Of a stretch of 64,000 nucleotides of DNA, positions 1 to 13,114 are shown piece by piece (position 1 is the first letter of the stretch; every line of letters starts with the position of its first letter). A model generated the notes under the pieces. It was given only the letters and a program-made list of their open reading frames with translations, did not search any database and was not told where the DNA came from. The stretch comes from Argentina anserina. Its lineage: Eukaryota > Streptophyta > Magnoliopsida > Rosales > Rosaceae. The stretch spans positions 11,160,001 to 11,224,000 of the forward strand of contig NC_065876.1 of assembly GCF_933775445.1 (NCBI RefSeq), read 5' to 3'. A program made the position numbers and the translations under genes.

Positions 1-998
1 GTAGCCTACACATTTTTGTACTGGCTACCATTTTATTTAAGTCAGACAGGTAACTTGTTTCTCACAGTTTTTGTTTACCTCGATTGCTATATCTGGTTTT
101 TGGCCTTGTAGTTGCTGATAGAACCTGATATGATGTGTTGTTTCTGAGATAGATTATACTCTTTTGTTTTTTATCATGTGTGCTTCGGTGCTTCAGTTTA
201 GAATGAGAAGATTCAGAACATTGCAAGTATTCAGGTTGTTGATTCATTGCCAAGAGTAATACTGGCAGAAGACTGGTCCACTACAGTTAGCATTACTCTA
301 GATACAAACCCAAAATAAATTTATGTATCATACACTAACTAGGTTGTTAGGAGTAATCCATATATCTTATTGTTATTGATGCAAATGCTTCTCTAGAGAA
401 ATATAATATTTTCACCAAACATCCTAGAGATGGTAGTCACTGCAGTCATCTAAACCTTAATAGCTAAATGATTGTAAAACCTTAACTCAATTGGAGACAA
501 GAATATATGTTATCAACTTTTAGTTGACAATCTAGTTTAAACTCTAATAATCTAATAAATCTTTTGTAACTGCCTCAGAAAATTCTAGCTTGGAATAAAT
601 CATGTGGCACCTATTAATACACCGTAGGTTGGCAACCATGTTGAGTAATAGACTAACAGTACTAAGAGAGGCAATGTGTCTTTGTGATGAGGCTTCATTG
701 TTCCAATATCACTCTGAGGAAGTGAGGATCTCCTATCAGTATATGCATGACCTGTCTGTACTATTGTGGATTAGTAACATCAATTAAAAATGCCATGCAT
801 TTATTATTTTCCATACTTGTGCTGTTCTTTATAGGTATTTCTGGTATTGGAAAACAATCACAATATAAATTTATATAACATGTTTATGATACAGCCATGA
901 AAAACTGAAGGACTTCTCCATTGTTGAATTTGTTAGGCCTTAATTAAGAACTGTATCTAATATTAGGTCCAACCTCGTTCCCTTTTATCATTATGCAG
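1..998 (+). other. Intron of the transporter gene (partial)
   Basis: AT-rich sequence with no convincing open reading frame, ending in a polypyrimidine-poor acceptor TTATGCAG at 991-998. It must be the 3' part of an intron because the exon at 999 starts inside a codon. I see no transposon ends in it. Confidence 0.6.
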
Positions 999-2234
999 AA
1001 ATTGGAGGAGAGTATGTTTCTGTGAAATCTGCTGGTAATCTCTCTACTTTGTTTGATGTTGGGGGCATAGTTGGTGGAATCCTTGCCGGCTACATATCCG
1101 ATAAACTTAATGCTCGAGCTACTACAGCAGCCTGCTTCATGTATGCTGCAATTCCAGCAATGCTTTTATATCGCAGATATGGGAGTATTTCACACAATAT
1201 CAACATTGTGCTTATGATGGTTGCTGGATTGTTTATTAATGGGCCGTATGCACTTATCACTACTGCAGTTTCTGCAGACCTTGGGACACACAGTTCGCTT
1301 AGAGGTAATTCGCGAGCATTGGCAACAGTTACTGCCATTATTGATGGTACTGGATCAGTTGGTGCTGCTTTTGGTCCTCTTCTTACTGGTTTCCTTTCAA
1401 CAAAGGGATGGGATGCAGTATTCGTGATGCTTATGGTTTGTGCTCTTATAGCCGGGCTTCTATTATCACGTTTGGTTATCTCTGAAATTTCTGAGAAGAC
1501 TTCTAAACCGCCTGTGTCCAGTGGGCAACAGAATTTCAAAGGTAAATTTTCCCCATCTATATGTTCTTAGGAAGGATGTATGTGCATTGTTTAGTCAATA
1601 CCAATGTTAGGTATTGCCTTTCATTTGGTACTCCACAGTTAGGTGGTGATACACTCATACTTGTCATACCACTGACACGATCCTTATGTGTGATCCTTCT
1701 TAAGATAATTTTCACATGGTGGCTAAACTGTTGCAATGAAAATGAAGTGCATGCTTCAGCAGATGTTGAAATATGACATCTAAAACCACATATTAACTAT
1801 GTGGAGCAATTAATATGGTTTAAGTACTTGGCTCAACCAATGTGGGTTGGTGCTCAACACATAATTCATGTATGGATTTAATAGTTTCATCTAACATACA
1901 TGAAAAGAGAGAGATTTAATGGATTAATACACTGAGAATCCTTCTGATAAAGTTTCTTGTTAGTCTGTTAGGCATGCTTGAAGTTTATGATTCATGATTT
2001 GTTCTACACTTTTATATCACCGAGCAATTTTTACAGATTTTGATGGTCCCTGGTCTGGTTCAGTGGATTTGAGTTGTTTCTCTTGTTAAGTATAATTTTT
2101 CAAGGATAGATGTCGGGAATGCTTTAAAATAGCCTAGTATTACTAAATCTTCATAGAACGATTTTTTTTCACCATCTGAACAAAGTTGTGTTTATATTGG
2201 TATGATGAACACCCTGACAATCTGCTTTGTTCTT

Positions 2235-2281
<47 letters not shown>

Positions 2282-2326
2282 CATGTAGCTCCTGCATCAC
2301 AACCACTTTTAAGTGATCAACGATGA
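999..2326 (+). CDS. G3Pp4: Putative glycerol-3-phosphate transporter (MFS), 3' part only
   Basis: C-terminal part of a major facilitator superfamily permease of the plant G3Pp family (organic phosphate/glycerol-3-phosphate exchange in bacterial relatives). Exons seen: 999-1541 and 2289-2326, stop TGA 2324-2326. The first visible exon begins in a split GAA codon and reads [20 protein letters not shown], then [16 protein letters not shown] (the MFS loop motif), several hydrophobic membrane segments, and [12 protein letters not shown]. The last exon codes for only about a dozen residues ending QPLLSDQR. Donor AAAG|GTAAAT; the acceptor CATGTAG is preceded by a long TC run. Earlier exons, including the first transmembrane segments, lie left of the window, so 1-998 is intron. 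The paralogue symbol rests on recalled gene order with Arabidopsis At4g17550; family assignment is firm, paralogue number is not. Confidence 0.85.
2237..2278 (+). repeat. (TC)n microsatellite next to a splice acceptor
   Basis: About 21 TC units followed by TTTTCATGTAG, the acceptor of the last transporter exon. The repeat therefore forms the polypyrimidine tract of that intron. Confidence 0.85.
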
Positions 2327-3349
2327 TACTAAGTCTGCAGAAGCTTCATCAGATGCTGGAGATAACAAAAAGTTCACTATAGTGAGACATCCAAGCTTAA
2401 CAAGGTTCCTTGTACTCTCGAGTAAAAGTTATATTTTGGCCGTACTACAAAAAAGAAAAAAGAAAAAAAGAAAGCGCATCACTATATGTCAAATCTGCAT
2501 TGGCTCCAGAAGTAGTTTTTAGCACCCTTTTTGGTGTTCACCGTCTGTAATATATGTAGATACTTAGTTACTTACAAGCAACATTCAGATTTTGTGTACT
2601 TTGGGTCAGTTGTCCTCTTCAAGTAGGACTTTGTCTTTGAAATAATTAATGCTGATGACTGAGAATATATGTTTGCTCGATGGCACTGCATTTCAAATTT
2701 CTTCAAGCTCAATACTTTTTGGTGTTTAAATATTTCATGAGAAGTATAATAAGAGTTCATTTTCATTTGGTCTTCTTTTTGAAGTTAGAGATCGCGAGTT
2801 TGACTTGTATAAAACTAGTTTTTACATTTGAGTTGCTGATCTGATATGAAAGAAATTACAAGAAATAGAGAAGGATCACAGCTGAAGTTCACTCTTTCTC
2901 TTGGTCATCCCCCGTATATGACTTTGTTCTCTATGTGATCGGCCAAACGTGCACCTATATATTGAACATTCTCCTTAAACTCTAATTGTGAATGAACAAT
3001 AAAATGTTGTGTCCTGATAGTTAAAAATCACAATAAATACCTCTTCCCTCACGGTTTTATTTTTGGAAACTCACGAGCAACTTTCCAGTATTAACTTCAG
3101 ATATAATGATGTGTTAAAATAATTCTATTAGATTTCAGAATTAGATTTTTTTTTTGAAAATTACAGCAGATAGAAGCAAAACGTATATCATCGCAACATT
3201 TTAAAATTCAAAATTGGAAAATCAGTAATGGCGGGAACTCCTCACGTTCCTCAATCTCAAACCCTACACGTGTCCCCACATTGCCGCCTCTCTATTCCTT
3301 CCCCCCCCCCCCACCCTCTCTCTCCGATCCAAATCTCAGAGCCACAGCC
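2327..3349. other. 3' UTR / intergenic / 5' UTR
   Basis: Between the transporter stop and the kinase start. No supported coding sequence. It holds A-rich runs around 2450-2470 and a C12 run at about 3301-3312 just upstream of the kinase ATG, probably in its 5' UTR. Confidence 0.5.
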
Positions 3350-6300
3350 ATGGCAACCACCCCACTCGACTCAGCCCTCACCGCCTCTCTTTCCGACTCC
3401 GACAAGGCCTACCACCTCCTCGCCCTCCTCTTATCTCTTTGCCGGCCCACCCGCCCCTCCGAGCTCGCCGCTCGATGCACGGCGTTCCCCGCAACCGCTC
3501 ATTTAGTCCAACGCCTCTGCTCCGTCGCCAATTCGCCGATCTCATTTTCCGACGATCTACACGTCACGCCGTCTCTCCTTGCCCTAACCGCTCTCGCGGA
3601 GTCCTTTTCGTGCTCCTCCGCCGCCGCCGCCGGTGGTGCATCGAGCGCATACTCAGGGAAGCGAAAACGCTTTGTTTTGGACTGCGGATTGGTGCCTTCG
3701 GTGAAACGAAGATTGATCGTGGATTTTGAAAACGGTAAATTTGTTGTTCTCGTTTTTTACTTTAAATTTGTCCGATTAATTAAGTTTGAGTAGTAATTAT
3801 GAAATTAATTGCAGTTAACGAAGATAATGGAGCGCGGAAATCAGTACTATGTATTCCTCTAAAGGTACGATTGAGTGGTTTAGTATCCGTGGTTGTACTT
3901 TGTTTTGAATATTGATATGATCTGCCTAATTTTGTTTGATAAGTCTAGAAATGTTGAACAAATTGTTGAAATTGGTCATTAGTTTTTGAGTCCTATTTAT
4001 CAGGTTATGAATATTTGAGAATATCTATTGCAACTGTTAAGAGCCTTTCTTGCATTATTTGATTTTCGCTATAATATAAGCTTAGTTCTCATCATTAGTC
4101 TAGCTAGTCATGGCAATAAGAACAAATGTATTTTGCCAAGTTTTGTTATTCGAAGAACCGTGGCCTTTGTTTGACGAAAAGTAGTTAATCAGAGTGATTT
4201 GATAGTCTAAGTCACATTAAAGTGGCAAGTTTAGTCAATTTTCTGGTGAAGCTGTTGTGTCTGTAGATCTGTCCTTCTTTCGTTTTTGTTTGAAGCACAA
4301 AGGCCTTGAGGTTTTCGGCTTCTCTATTCATTTGGAAAGAGTTTTTGTTAAATGCTTGAAGTACAAGTGTACAACCAAGCATAGTTGCATTTCTAGAAAG
4401 ATTTTAAATCAGGTTATTTTTGCAGGTACATTTTTGTATGACTGACTACCTCCGCAGTAGGATACATATGTTACCAAGCTATGTATCTGTGGGGTTGGAT
4501 AAACCGATGTCCAGTTCATTGTTTACTGAAGATAGTGCGGGGCCATCTAGTTGTGGAGTGAAGAACATTGACGATGTAGAAGATCATATGGAGACCGATA
4601 TAACCCCAGAAATGAATGTTAGGAAAATAGTTTTGGCATGTGCAGATAATGTAGAGTCAACTGTTCCACCAGTGTCACAAGATTTAGTACTTTATGAAGA
4701 AGCTAAGATGCATGAGATAGATAGCTTGGCCAAATCTTGCCTAGAGAAAAGTAAACAAAGCATTACGTCTCCAGGGGTGGATGAGAAGCTACCAGGAATC
4801 GACTCCAGAAAATTAGAAGACGATGATTATGAAGATACATTAACTTTGAGAAAAAGGCTTATAAGAATACTCGAGACGCGAGCCAAATTTCCAGTCACTG
4901 ATTTTTCTGCTGCTGAAAAGCAATTTTTGCAGCCATCTGAAAAGGTGTCCAATGATTCAGTACTCCATGAAAGAGCTAAGATGCATTTGAAAACCAAAGA
5001 TAGCAGAACTTTACCAGCTTTGGATGAGAATTATAGCTGTAAAGTTATTAATACTACAATTCTCGAAGATGTAAGAACCATTGAGAATGATGAGGAAGGA
5101 CTGTTTGTAGATCCTGGCAACCTTAATGGAGAAACTGAGAATCTTTCACAGCCAGATGCTGCTGTTTATGATAAGCAGCCTGGTATCGGCTCCAGTAGGT
5201 TAAAAGAGGAGGATGTTGAAGCCACAACACCATTGCATAAGGAGCATATGGGAAGCTACAATACAATGCCTGCTTTGGACGAGAGTGTTAATGGTATCTG
5301 TAAAGGTAGGAATGCTACCATCCTTAAAGATAAAATAATTATGGGAGATGCAGAGGAAGGATCGTTGCTAAATCCTAGTAACCCTAAAGAAGAAACAGAG
5401 AATCCATACCAGCCATACACTGGTTTTTCTGATAAGCCGCCTCGAACTCACTTCAGAAATTTGAATGAGGATTTTCAAGTTACGGCCCTTGATAATAAAG
5501 GGTTTATGACAAGAAATGATACCCGAACCACAAGCCCTGCTAGTAAATTCTATGTTCCTCGAAAGCAGTTGTTGAAGTCCTCTGCAACCATGAAAGTCAT
5601 TTCCAAGGATAAAGTTTTAACAAGGCAGCAATCTCTACACGACTATAATTTAGAGCAAGATCAGACTGTTGTGACTCCCAATGTGCGCCTCCACCTAAAA
5701 ATGAATCAGAAGACGAATAGCATGGTACACAAATCAAAGCAGAATTGTGGTGACATGTTTATTAACGAAAGAAAGAGACGATACAAATCTATTGCTTCTA
5801 AGGTATGCTTTACATATAAAAATTAATGTAAAAATCGCAAGTATTCTGTTATTGATGATCTTAAGTTCAATGCTTTGTAGGATCAAACAGAGAAAAAAGA
5901 ACTTCCAAATTTTGATTCTTATGTGGTAGAAGAAGAAGAAGGTTCAGGTATGTATAGCTCTTAAATATTGAAAAATGGTATACAGCTAGCTGCTTTTAAT
6001 GTGCTATTTTTAATTTCTGTTTCCCAAACTGGTAGGTGGTTATGGTACTGTTTACAGGGCGAGGAGTAAGAATGACAGGACAAGGGTTGCCATTAAGTGT
6101 AAGTGAGACATTTTCGTATCCTGCCCAATTTAATTAAGGCTTAAGAGTTGATCTCAAAATGAAGGTCGTGGTCTCAAATTTCTAAAATGGCTTCACAGGT
6201 CCACATGATAATGCTCATAAGAGTCATGTCAACAACGAGTTGGGAATGCTTGAAAGGTTTGGGTAAGTATTTTAGATGTTTTGCTCGAGCAAATATTGTG

Positions 6301-8901
6301 CTTTTGATACCTGAAGTAGTAAATTCTTATTTCCTTGTAAATTTGTAATTTAGGGGAAAAAATTTTGTGATCAAATATGAAGGCTGTATCAAGAATGGGA
6401 ATTCAAGTTGCTTTGTGTTACAGCATGTTGAGCATGATAGACCCGAGGTAATCTTCTTCTCTTTTTCTTTTTGACAATACAGACCAGAGGTAATCTTGGA
6501 CATTTTGATAATTTGTTGTTTAGTTCACTTCACTTTTATTACTTTTTTTTTTGGCTTATTTTTTTATGTTGGTATTATCTTTAGGTTTTAAAGAAAGAGA
6601 TAGATGTCTGTGGGCTCCGGTGGTATGGATATTGCTTGTTTAGAGCACTTGCAAGCCTTCATAAGCAGGTAGGCATAGTCGCTATCTGTATTCCAAATGG
6701 ATTCTGGATCATTTAGTAAAAGTTTCTTTTTAATTGTATATTTCTGCATTGCAGGGAGTAGTACATAGAGATGTTAAACCCGGAAATTTCCTTTTCTCTC
6801 GTAAGGCCAACAAGGGTTACCTTATTGATTTCAATTTATCCATGGTTAGTTTGCTTGTATTGGTATACTATTTCTTATTAGTTTTTTCGCTGATTTACTT
6901 ATTGTCTAAGTGTATTCATTTGTATTTTCTTGTTGTTTGACAGGACTTGCATCAGAAGTATGGAAATATCAGTAAGCTTACATCTTTCTCCTTGTATCAA
7001 GATTTTCTGTTTACATGATTTTAGTTATTGGACTCATTTTGTCATTGATTAAAAAGATTGTCAAGAGTTCAATCTAGTTTAGTATAGATCTCTCTCTCTC
7101 TCTCTCTCATAGAGTCTGGGAACCACATCCGTGCTACATGCTAAAAGATTTTATCTGATGCTTTTTAGTCTTATTATTATGGCGTTAAAAGATTATACCA
7201 TGCTGAAACTAATTCAAAAACTCACAGGTAAGTCAAGAGAGGGATTTGGTGTAAACAGCAGTGATGAGAAGCTTATGACTGCAAAAAATTTACCTCCAAT
7301 CACTCTCAGAAAGTTGCCAAGCGGTAAATCTTTACTAACAGCCAATGGAGAGATCTCAAAAGGTTTCAAATCCACTATCGTCATGAAGGATCTAAAGAAG
7401 ATGGCTTTCAGCCAAATGAAGGCCAATAATGATTCAGGTAGTAGGAGTATAATTAAAAGTCAGGGTGCAGATGGATCAATCATAACGTCAGTAAAAGATG
7501 TTACAAGTACCAGAACTCTGTCGGCAGAAAGGATGAGAGAACCTTTGCCTAGCCAAGGAAGGAAAGAACTGATCAACCTAGTACAGGAAGCAAGGGAGGG
7601 TCAAAATGCATCAAGTATTTCAGCTCTGATGAGAAAGAGGGTTCCTGCCCCTCCTGTAAATGTTGATGGAAAGCTTTTCCATGTCACTCCAATGCCTATG
7701 CACTCAACTACCAATGGTATTGGTGGTCCATTCTTGATAAGAAGCAGAGGTTTGTTTCTTTCTATAGTTTGCACAATCTGGCTAGAGTAGACATTTTTCT
7801 TTCCTCAAATTTTCATATTAAAATTGTTTTGTAGGTCTTGGAAAACATAAAGAAGGCCCTTGTGCTGGAACTAAAGGCTTCAGGGCTCCAGAGGTGAGGT
7901 TTCCTAATAAACTAATGATAGTATATAATCCCCTTGTTTTAAATATTTATAACTTTATATCCTCAATATGAGAGTTGCAAGTACATGTATGATTGTGATT
8001 ATTTACAACAAGCTACGTTCTTAAGTATACGCAACATATATACTCTTGTGCCAACAATGAATTGAATGCTAAAAAGTTGAAGTTGCCTTTGATTGTCGCT
8101 AAGTACTCTTCAGCAGAAACGAGCTGAGGATCCATACCCCTCTTGCATAATCTAAAGGCAATACACTGTCATTTTGTAAAACTTTACTTCTGGCTCGAGA
8201 TATTTTATAAATGATATACAGCATTCAGTAAGCCTTTTTTCCTGGAAACTTTTTTCGCGCACTCATGGGGCTCTTAACAATGGTTTATGCAGGTTCTCTT
8301 AAGATCTCCACATCAAGGCCCCAAAATTGATATCTGGTCCGCTGGAGTCACATTACTCTACTTGCTGATTGGCAGAACACCCTTCCTTGGCGAACCTGAA
8401 CTGTAAATATCAAATCCTTAAAGACCTATGTATACCTATCTTCTGCATTCTCTTCTAATTATCATTTTTCCAACCATGTTATTACCAGAAATATCAAGGA
8501 TATAGCAAAGCTGAGAGGCAGTGAAGATTTGTGGGAAGTCGCCAAGCTACACGACCGGGAATCCTCATTTCCAGTGGTAATGATATCATTCTTAGTTGTT
8601 ACCTACTTAACTGATAGTGTCCGTCAGAAGATATATTGAATTGTGAAATATTACCTTCCCACAGGAGCTCTATAATACAGACTGTTTGCCCTCTATTAAA
8701 CTCAAGGATTGGTGTAGAAGGAACACAAAGAGACCAGACTTCCTTGAGGAAATCCCAAGGCCCCTTTTCGATCTTGTGGATAAATGCTTAATGGTGAACC
8801 CTAGGGTTAGATTAAGTGCAGAGGAAGCGCTCAAACACGAGTTTTTCGCTCCATGCCATGAACAACTCAGAAAGCACAGGCTTCTTAGGCAGGTCTTATA
8901 G
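3350..8901 (+). CDS. CDC7: CDC7-like serine/threonine protein kinase, 15 exons
   Basis: Plant homologue of CDC7/DDK, the nuclear kinase that phosphorylates MCM proteins to fire replication origins. Exons: 3350-3734, 3815-3864, 4426-5802, 5881-5947, 6036-6098, 6199-6262, 6354-6447, 6585-6668, 6755-6844, 6944-6971, 7228-7749, 7835-7893, 8293-8402, 8489-8576, 8665-8901; all phases close, giving 1105 residues. After a poorly conserved N-terminal extension of about 620 residues come the glycine loop GSGGYGTVYRA, the VAIK lysine, HRDVKPGNFLF, then IDFNLS (DFN where most kinases have DFG), a long insert of about 190 residues (exon 11), GTKGFRAPEVL, and DIWSAGVTLLYLL. The split catalytic domain with a large insert before APE is characteristic of CDC7. 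The ATG at 3350 is the first in this frame. The N-terminal extension contains an imperfect internal repeat. The regulatory partner DBF4 is not in the window. Confidence 0.9.
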
Positions 8902-10544
8902 CTGGTACTCTAGAGTCTAACATGGAGCAGGCATCATCACGAAGATGCCAACTAACATTGTCTTAATCAGATGATGGATCAGCCAAGTAAATCATGGTAG
9001 TTTCTATTCTAATTGAATTTGCTGCATTCTTTCTGTAACTTGTAGAGTTTGTAAATACTAACTCCACAGAAATAAGAAACTATGCATGATATAATTTATA
9101 CTGATTAAGTTTAAGCTGTTTGAGAATAATGCCTCCAATGCGACTTTGATGATGCGAATTTGGGGATCATACATAAGTACCCTGTTACCTACTCTCTGCC
9201 TCCATGTTACATTATGGTTAAACACAATTACCATGTATCATTACAAATGAGTAGGAAGTTATTGTTTTTACTCATTAGACAACGACTTGCCCAAGTCAAT
9301 GTTTGACGTTTACAAGTGGTAATTGACTATTGTAAGTGAATTAGGATTGATCACGACCGATCAGAGCTAAGAATGTCATGATGTTGTCGTGGCAAAGCAC
9401 TATTGGTGGGGCTTTGTTGTTTGACATTTATTTTGGCCCCCGAAGCTACAAGAAGCGGAAGAACCTAAACCGGATTTTATTGCTCGTCATTATCGAACCG
9501 ATTCAACCCAACGCGAAAGGTCCAGAATCATCCGTTAATTTTACCAAATTGTCCCCGTCTAACAATGTCGGTGAAACTAGACGACCCGAACAACCCATTG
9601 CAGCATACAATGTTTAGTGGTTTTTTCAAATCTGTATGGTTATTTGAATATAAAACTGTGAATTGCCTACCATAGTTCATTTGTGTTTGATTTGACAATC
9701 AAAGTGTGATTTTGTCACATAAAATTTTTAAAATGTTTTGTCATCCAGATGTTTGGAGAACATTCTAATGAACTCGATTTGATTAAAATGGTGTTGATAT
9801 AATGTTATGTACTTCTATATGATGAGCTCAAAAAGAATAAATTGTCATTATTCATAAAATTAAGTCTCATTATTAATTACTACGCAAGTGTTAAACTCTG
9901 TAATGAGTCTAATTCAAACCCCAATTTTATTTTATTACTAGGAACATCCAACACCAATCCATTAAGAGGTTTCTATTAGGATTCTTTTCCACATTTGGGT
10001 ATAGTACTAATGTCCACTTAGGAAGTAGGGGAAGAGTTATCCTGAGCACCAAGTAAGCGTATCGTCATCTTCAATGGAGTAGATGTTCATATCAAGGCTA
10101 TGCTCAACAATTTTTTAAGCAAGATGGTCCTCCTTAATTCTATTTGGTCATTCCTTGCAGCATGAAGATGGATCCTCGTCTTGGTGAAATTTGGTCTTTC
10201 CTGGTAGAGAACAAAAGTGACAATCTTTTGTTATTATGTCTTGTGCATGTTTCATGTTATAGAATTTGAAGCGTTATCGTCGACATTGGACAATTCACAT
10301 TCACGGTTTTTTGTCCCCTAGTGGTTGCAGACGCCATACTCTACCAAATTGCTGATGTTGAACATTTTTTGTAATTTATTTTGTGCCAAACAAAAACAAT
10401 AACAATGTTTTCGGATCTTAAGCAAATTTTCACGGATCTAATTCCTAGCCACAAGGACACAAATGTAAATTCCTTACAGTACTAAACAAGGCTGTTTTCG
10501 TCATTAACATCTGGAAGTTTCCCGGTAACAAACTACGCGGCCGC
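8902..10544. other. Intergenic region
   Basis: About 1.6 kb of AT-rich DNA between the kinase stop and the Bax inhibitor promoter. The frame at 9378-9617 has no recognisable motif or splice partner and I do not support it as a gene. The first few hundred bases are probably kinase 3' UTR. Confidence 0.5.
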
Positions 10545-10550
10545 TATAAA
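10545..10550 (+). promoter_or_regulatory. Probable TATA box of Bax inhibitor-1
   Basis: TATAAA inside GCTATAAAAAAAGCCC, 73 bp upstream of the ATG at 10623. That spacing leaves room for a short 5' UTR. Inferred from motif and distance only. Confidence 0.5.
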
Positions 10551-10622
10551 AAAAGCCCGATCCCCGATTCATCCCCTCCAGGTTATAATTTCCGAGCAAA
10601 GTTCTTCACTACGAAGCAAGCT

Positions 10623-12552
10623 ATGGACGCCTTCACCTCCTTCTTCGATTCCCAATCGTCTTCCCGGAACCGCTGGACTTATGAGTCGCTCAAGAACTTC
10701 CGTCAGATCTCTCCCGTCGTTCAGAACCATCTCAAACTGGTAAGCTCCCTCTTTTCTCCGATGGCCGTGAATTTTGTTTCCGAGAAGAAGATCGTAATAT
10801 GCGCGTGAAATTAGTGATCGCTGTGTGCGTCTTAGGGTTCTTGTTCGCCTTCATATGGTTTATCTTCGTCGTTTAGTATTTGTTTTTATGTGAATACTGT
10901 ATCGGTTGTGTTTATTGTGAATTCTAAGAAGAAGAAATTGCGTATATGTATTTGTAATGTTTAGTTTCTTGATGAGGAAATTGTTCTGGTTTTAAAGATT
11001 GTGATATCTAGGGTTTGTGAATTGCGTTTGTTGTAGCCATGCCTGTGATTTTTCAATGCATTGGTTGTGTACTCGTTCGAGTCTGGTTCGTTTCTTTTTA
11101 CATTGAAAGATTAAAGATTATAAGAGATTAGATACAAGGTGATATGTAAAAGAGCATTCACGGTAAATAGTTTTAAGAACATAGAGGAACAGAGGAGATT
11201 GCTCCGAATAGTCTCAGAGGAGACTTTGGTTTGAAATAGACGTGACTTCTGTAGTTCTGTTAGGTTGATTGCGTATTTACTTGTTTCAAATGGTGATGAT
11301 TGAGCTGTGCGCTAATGAATTGTTTGATGTCGTATTCTTGCAGGTCTACCTCACCCTATGCTGTGCTCTCATCGGTGCGGCTGCTGGAGCTTACCTGCAT
11401 CTTCTTTGGAACATTGGTGGCATTCTCACTAGTCTTGCCACAATCGGATGTGCTATCTGGTTACTCTCCACAGATACCCGTGAAGAGGTAGTGTCATTGG
11501 TTGTTCTTTCTTTAGCTTCTTGCAGGCATGTGTTTTAATGTATAGCTTTGTATTGACAATTATTTTATGTTGAACAGAAAAGGAGGGTTTCTCTACTAAT
11601 GGCGGCTGCAACCTTTCAAGGGGCTAGTATTGGTCCTCTCATTGATCTGGCCATCAACATCAACCCAAGGTAACTACCTGTTCTGGTTTTGGCTGTGCAT
11701 TTCACTGTTTAACTGTAATTTCAAGTTGATGTAGATTTTAACTAAATTGGTATTCTCATTTAACAATTAACGAGTCATGTAATTATGGGAACTAAGTTCT
11801 TAGGACACAGTTGGTTTTGTTTCTCCTTGATCATGTAGCATGCCAGTTGTCTTCTTGCAGTTTTATGGGTTCTGTAACTTGAGTTCGGAGTATGTCATGG
11901 TTTAACTGTTGCATGTGTGGATATTAGGTTTTGAGCACTATACTGATCTCTTTCATTTCCTTGTCCTTTATGTTTAACAGCATCTTGATCAGTGCGTTCG
12001 GGGGAACTGCTTTGGCTTTTGGTTGTTTCTCAGCAGCAGCCATGTTGGCAAAGCGCAGAGAATACCTTTACCTTGGGGGCTTGCTCTCTTCAGGCGTGTC
12101 CATCCTTCTCTGGTTGCGATTTGCTTCTGCCATCTTTGGTGGTTCTGCCTCCCTTTTTGAGTTTGAGGTAATGAATCATGATTTACTATGTGGTGATTTG
12201 AAAAAGTAGGGATATATTTTATTCTGGATGTTTATGGATGTTTATTCATTGCTTGCAGTTGTATTTTGGGCTTATGATCTTCGTGGGCTACATGGTAGTT
12301 GACACCCAGGAGATGATTGAGAGGGCACACCTTGGTGACCTGGACTATGTGAAGCATGCCCTAACTCTTTTTACTGATTTCATAGCTGTTTTTGTTCGCA
12401 TACTTGTCATCATGGTAAGTAAACAAGGTGGCTTCCCTTCTGTGGTCAGTTTTCGTTGTTGGTTTTCAGTTGAGACCTTATATGACTCCTTGTTTCCTGT
12501 GCAGTTGAAGAATGCTGATAAGAACGAGAAGAAGAAGAAAAGGAGGGATTGA
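10623..12552 (+). CDS. BI-1: Bax inhibitor-1, 6 exons
   Basis: TMBIM-family ER membrane protein that suppresses programmed cell death and affects ER calcium handling. Exons 10623-10739, 11344-11487, 11578-11669, 11981-12167, 12259-12414, 12505-12552; all junctions are GT-AG and in frame, giving 247 residues, the normal plant BI-1 length. It starts MDAFTSFFDSQSSSRNRW, has six to seven hydrophobic segments (for example VYLTLCCALIGAAAGAYLHL, ILISAFGGTALAFGCFSAAA), the conserved FGLMIFVGYMVVDTQEMIE stretch, and a charged lysine-rich tail ending DKNEKKKKRRD, the C-terminal coil typical of functional BI-1 proteins. No defects are seen. Neighbouring genes are unrelated in function. Confidence 0.95.
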
Positions 12553-13114
12553 GCTTCTTTCCATGGATGACAAGTGTGCGTGCTGCAAAGGCAACAAAAG
12601 AGAGTTGCATGTCAATAGGGTTTTTATGTTCAAAGTTTAAACATCGTAATCTAGTTTTTCTGCCGGCTGTGGCATGACTTCTTCTAGGATGCTATATAAT
12701 ATACTTCGAAACCTGACAATTTAGTGTTGATAAATGTTTCTTGTTTTATCCTTTGGTTCCTTTTATTTCTCATGATGATTATCTGTGTTAAGGTGCAGCG
12801 TTATGGCAAAACGTTAATCACAATTACCAGTTCTCAGGTTGAAAAAATATCTAATGTCCCAAGTGAATGAAGGTGCGAGACAATGTTTCGTATCGACTTT
12901 AGTGTATCAAGTGTTTCATTAGTATAGCCGAGTGTATTGTCGTGTGTGTATAAAGCTAAAAAAATCAAACTGACCCGGTCCCGAACTCTAAACCCAGCAG
13001 TGAGCTCAACATTTCCATCGGAGCAGCCATTGTTTACACACTGCCAAAGGTCTGAAAATTCTCGCTATTTCAAATTTCCTATTTCTCGTATTGAATTCCA
13101 AGTTTCAGTTCCCG
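12553..13114. other. BI-1 3' UTR and intergenic
   Basis: Short spacer between two genes on the same strand. No coding signal. The 5' UTR of the following gene probably starts near 12950-13060. Confidence 0.5.

Noticed and set aside
1090..1539. 149-codon minus-strand frame
   Set aside because: Antisense shadow of the conserved transporter exon.
9378..9617. 79-codon frame between the kinase and BI-1 genes
   Set aside because: Begins and ends in AT-rich intergenic DNA with no splice or promoter evidence.
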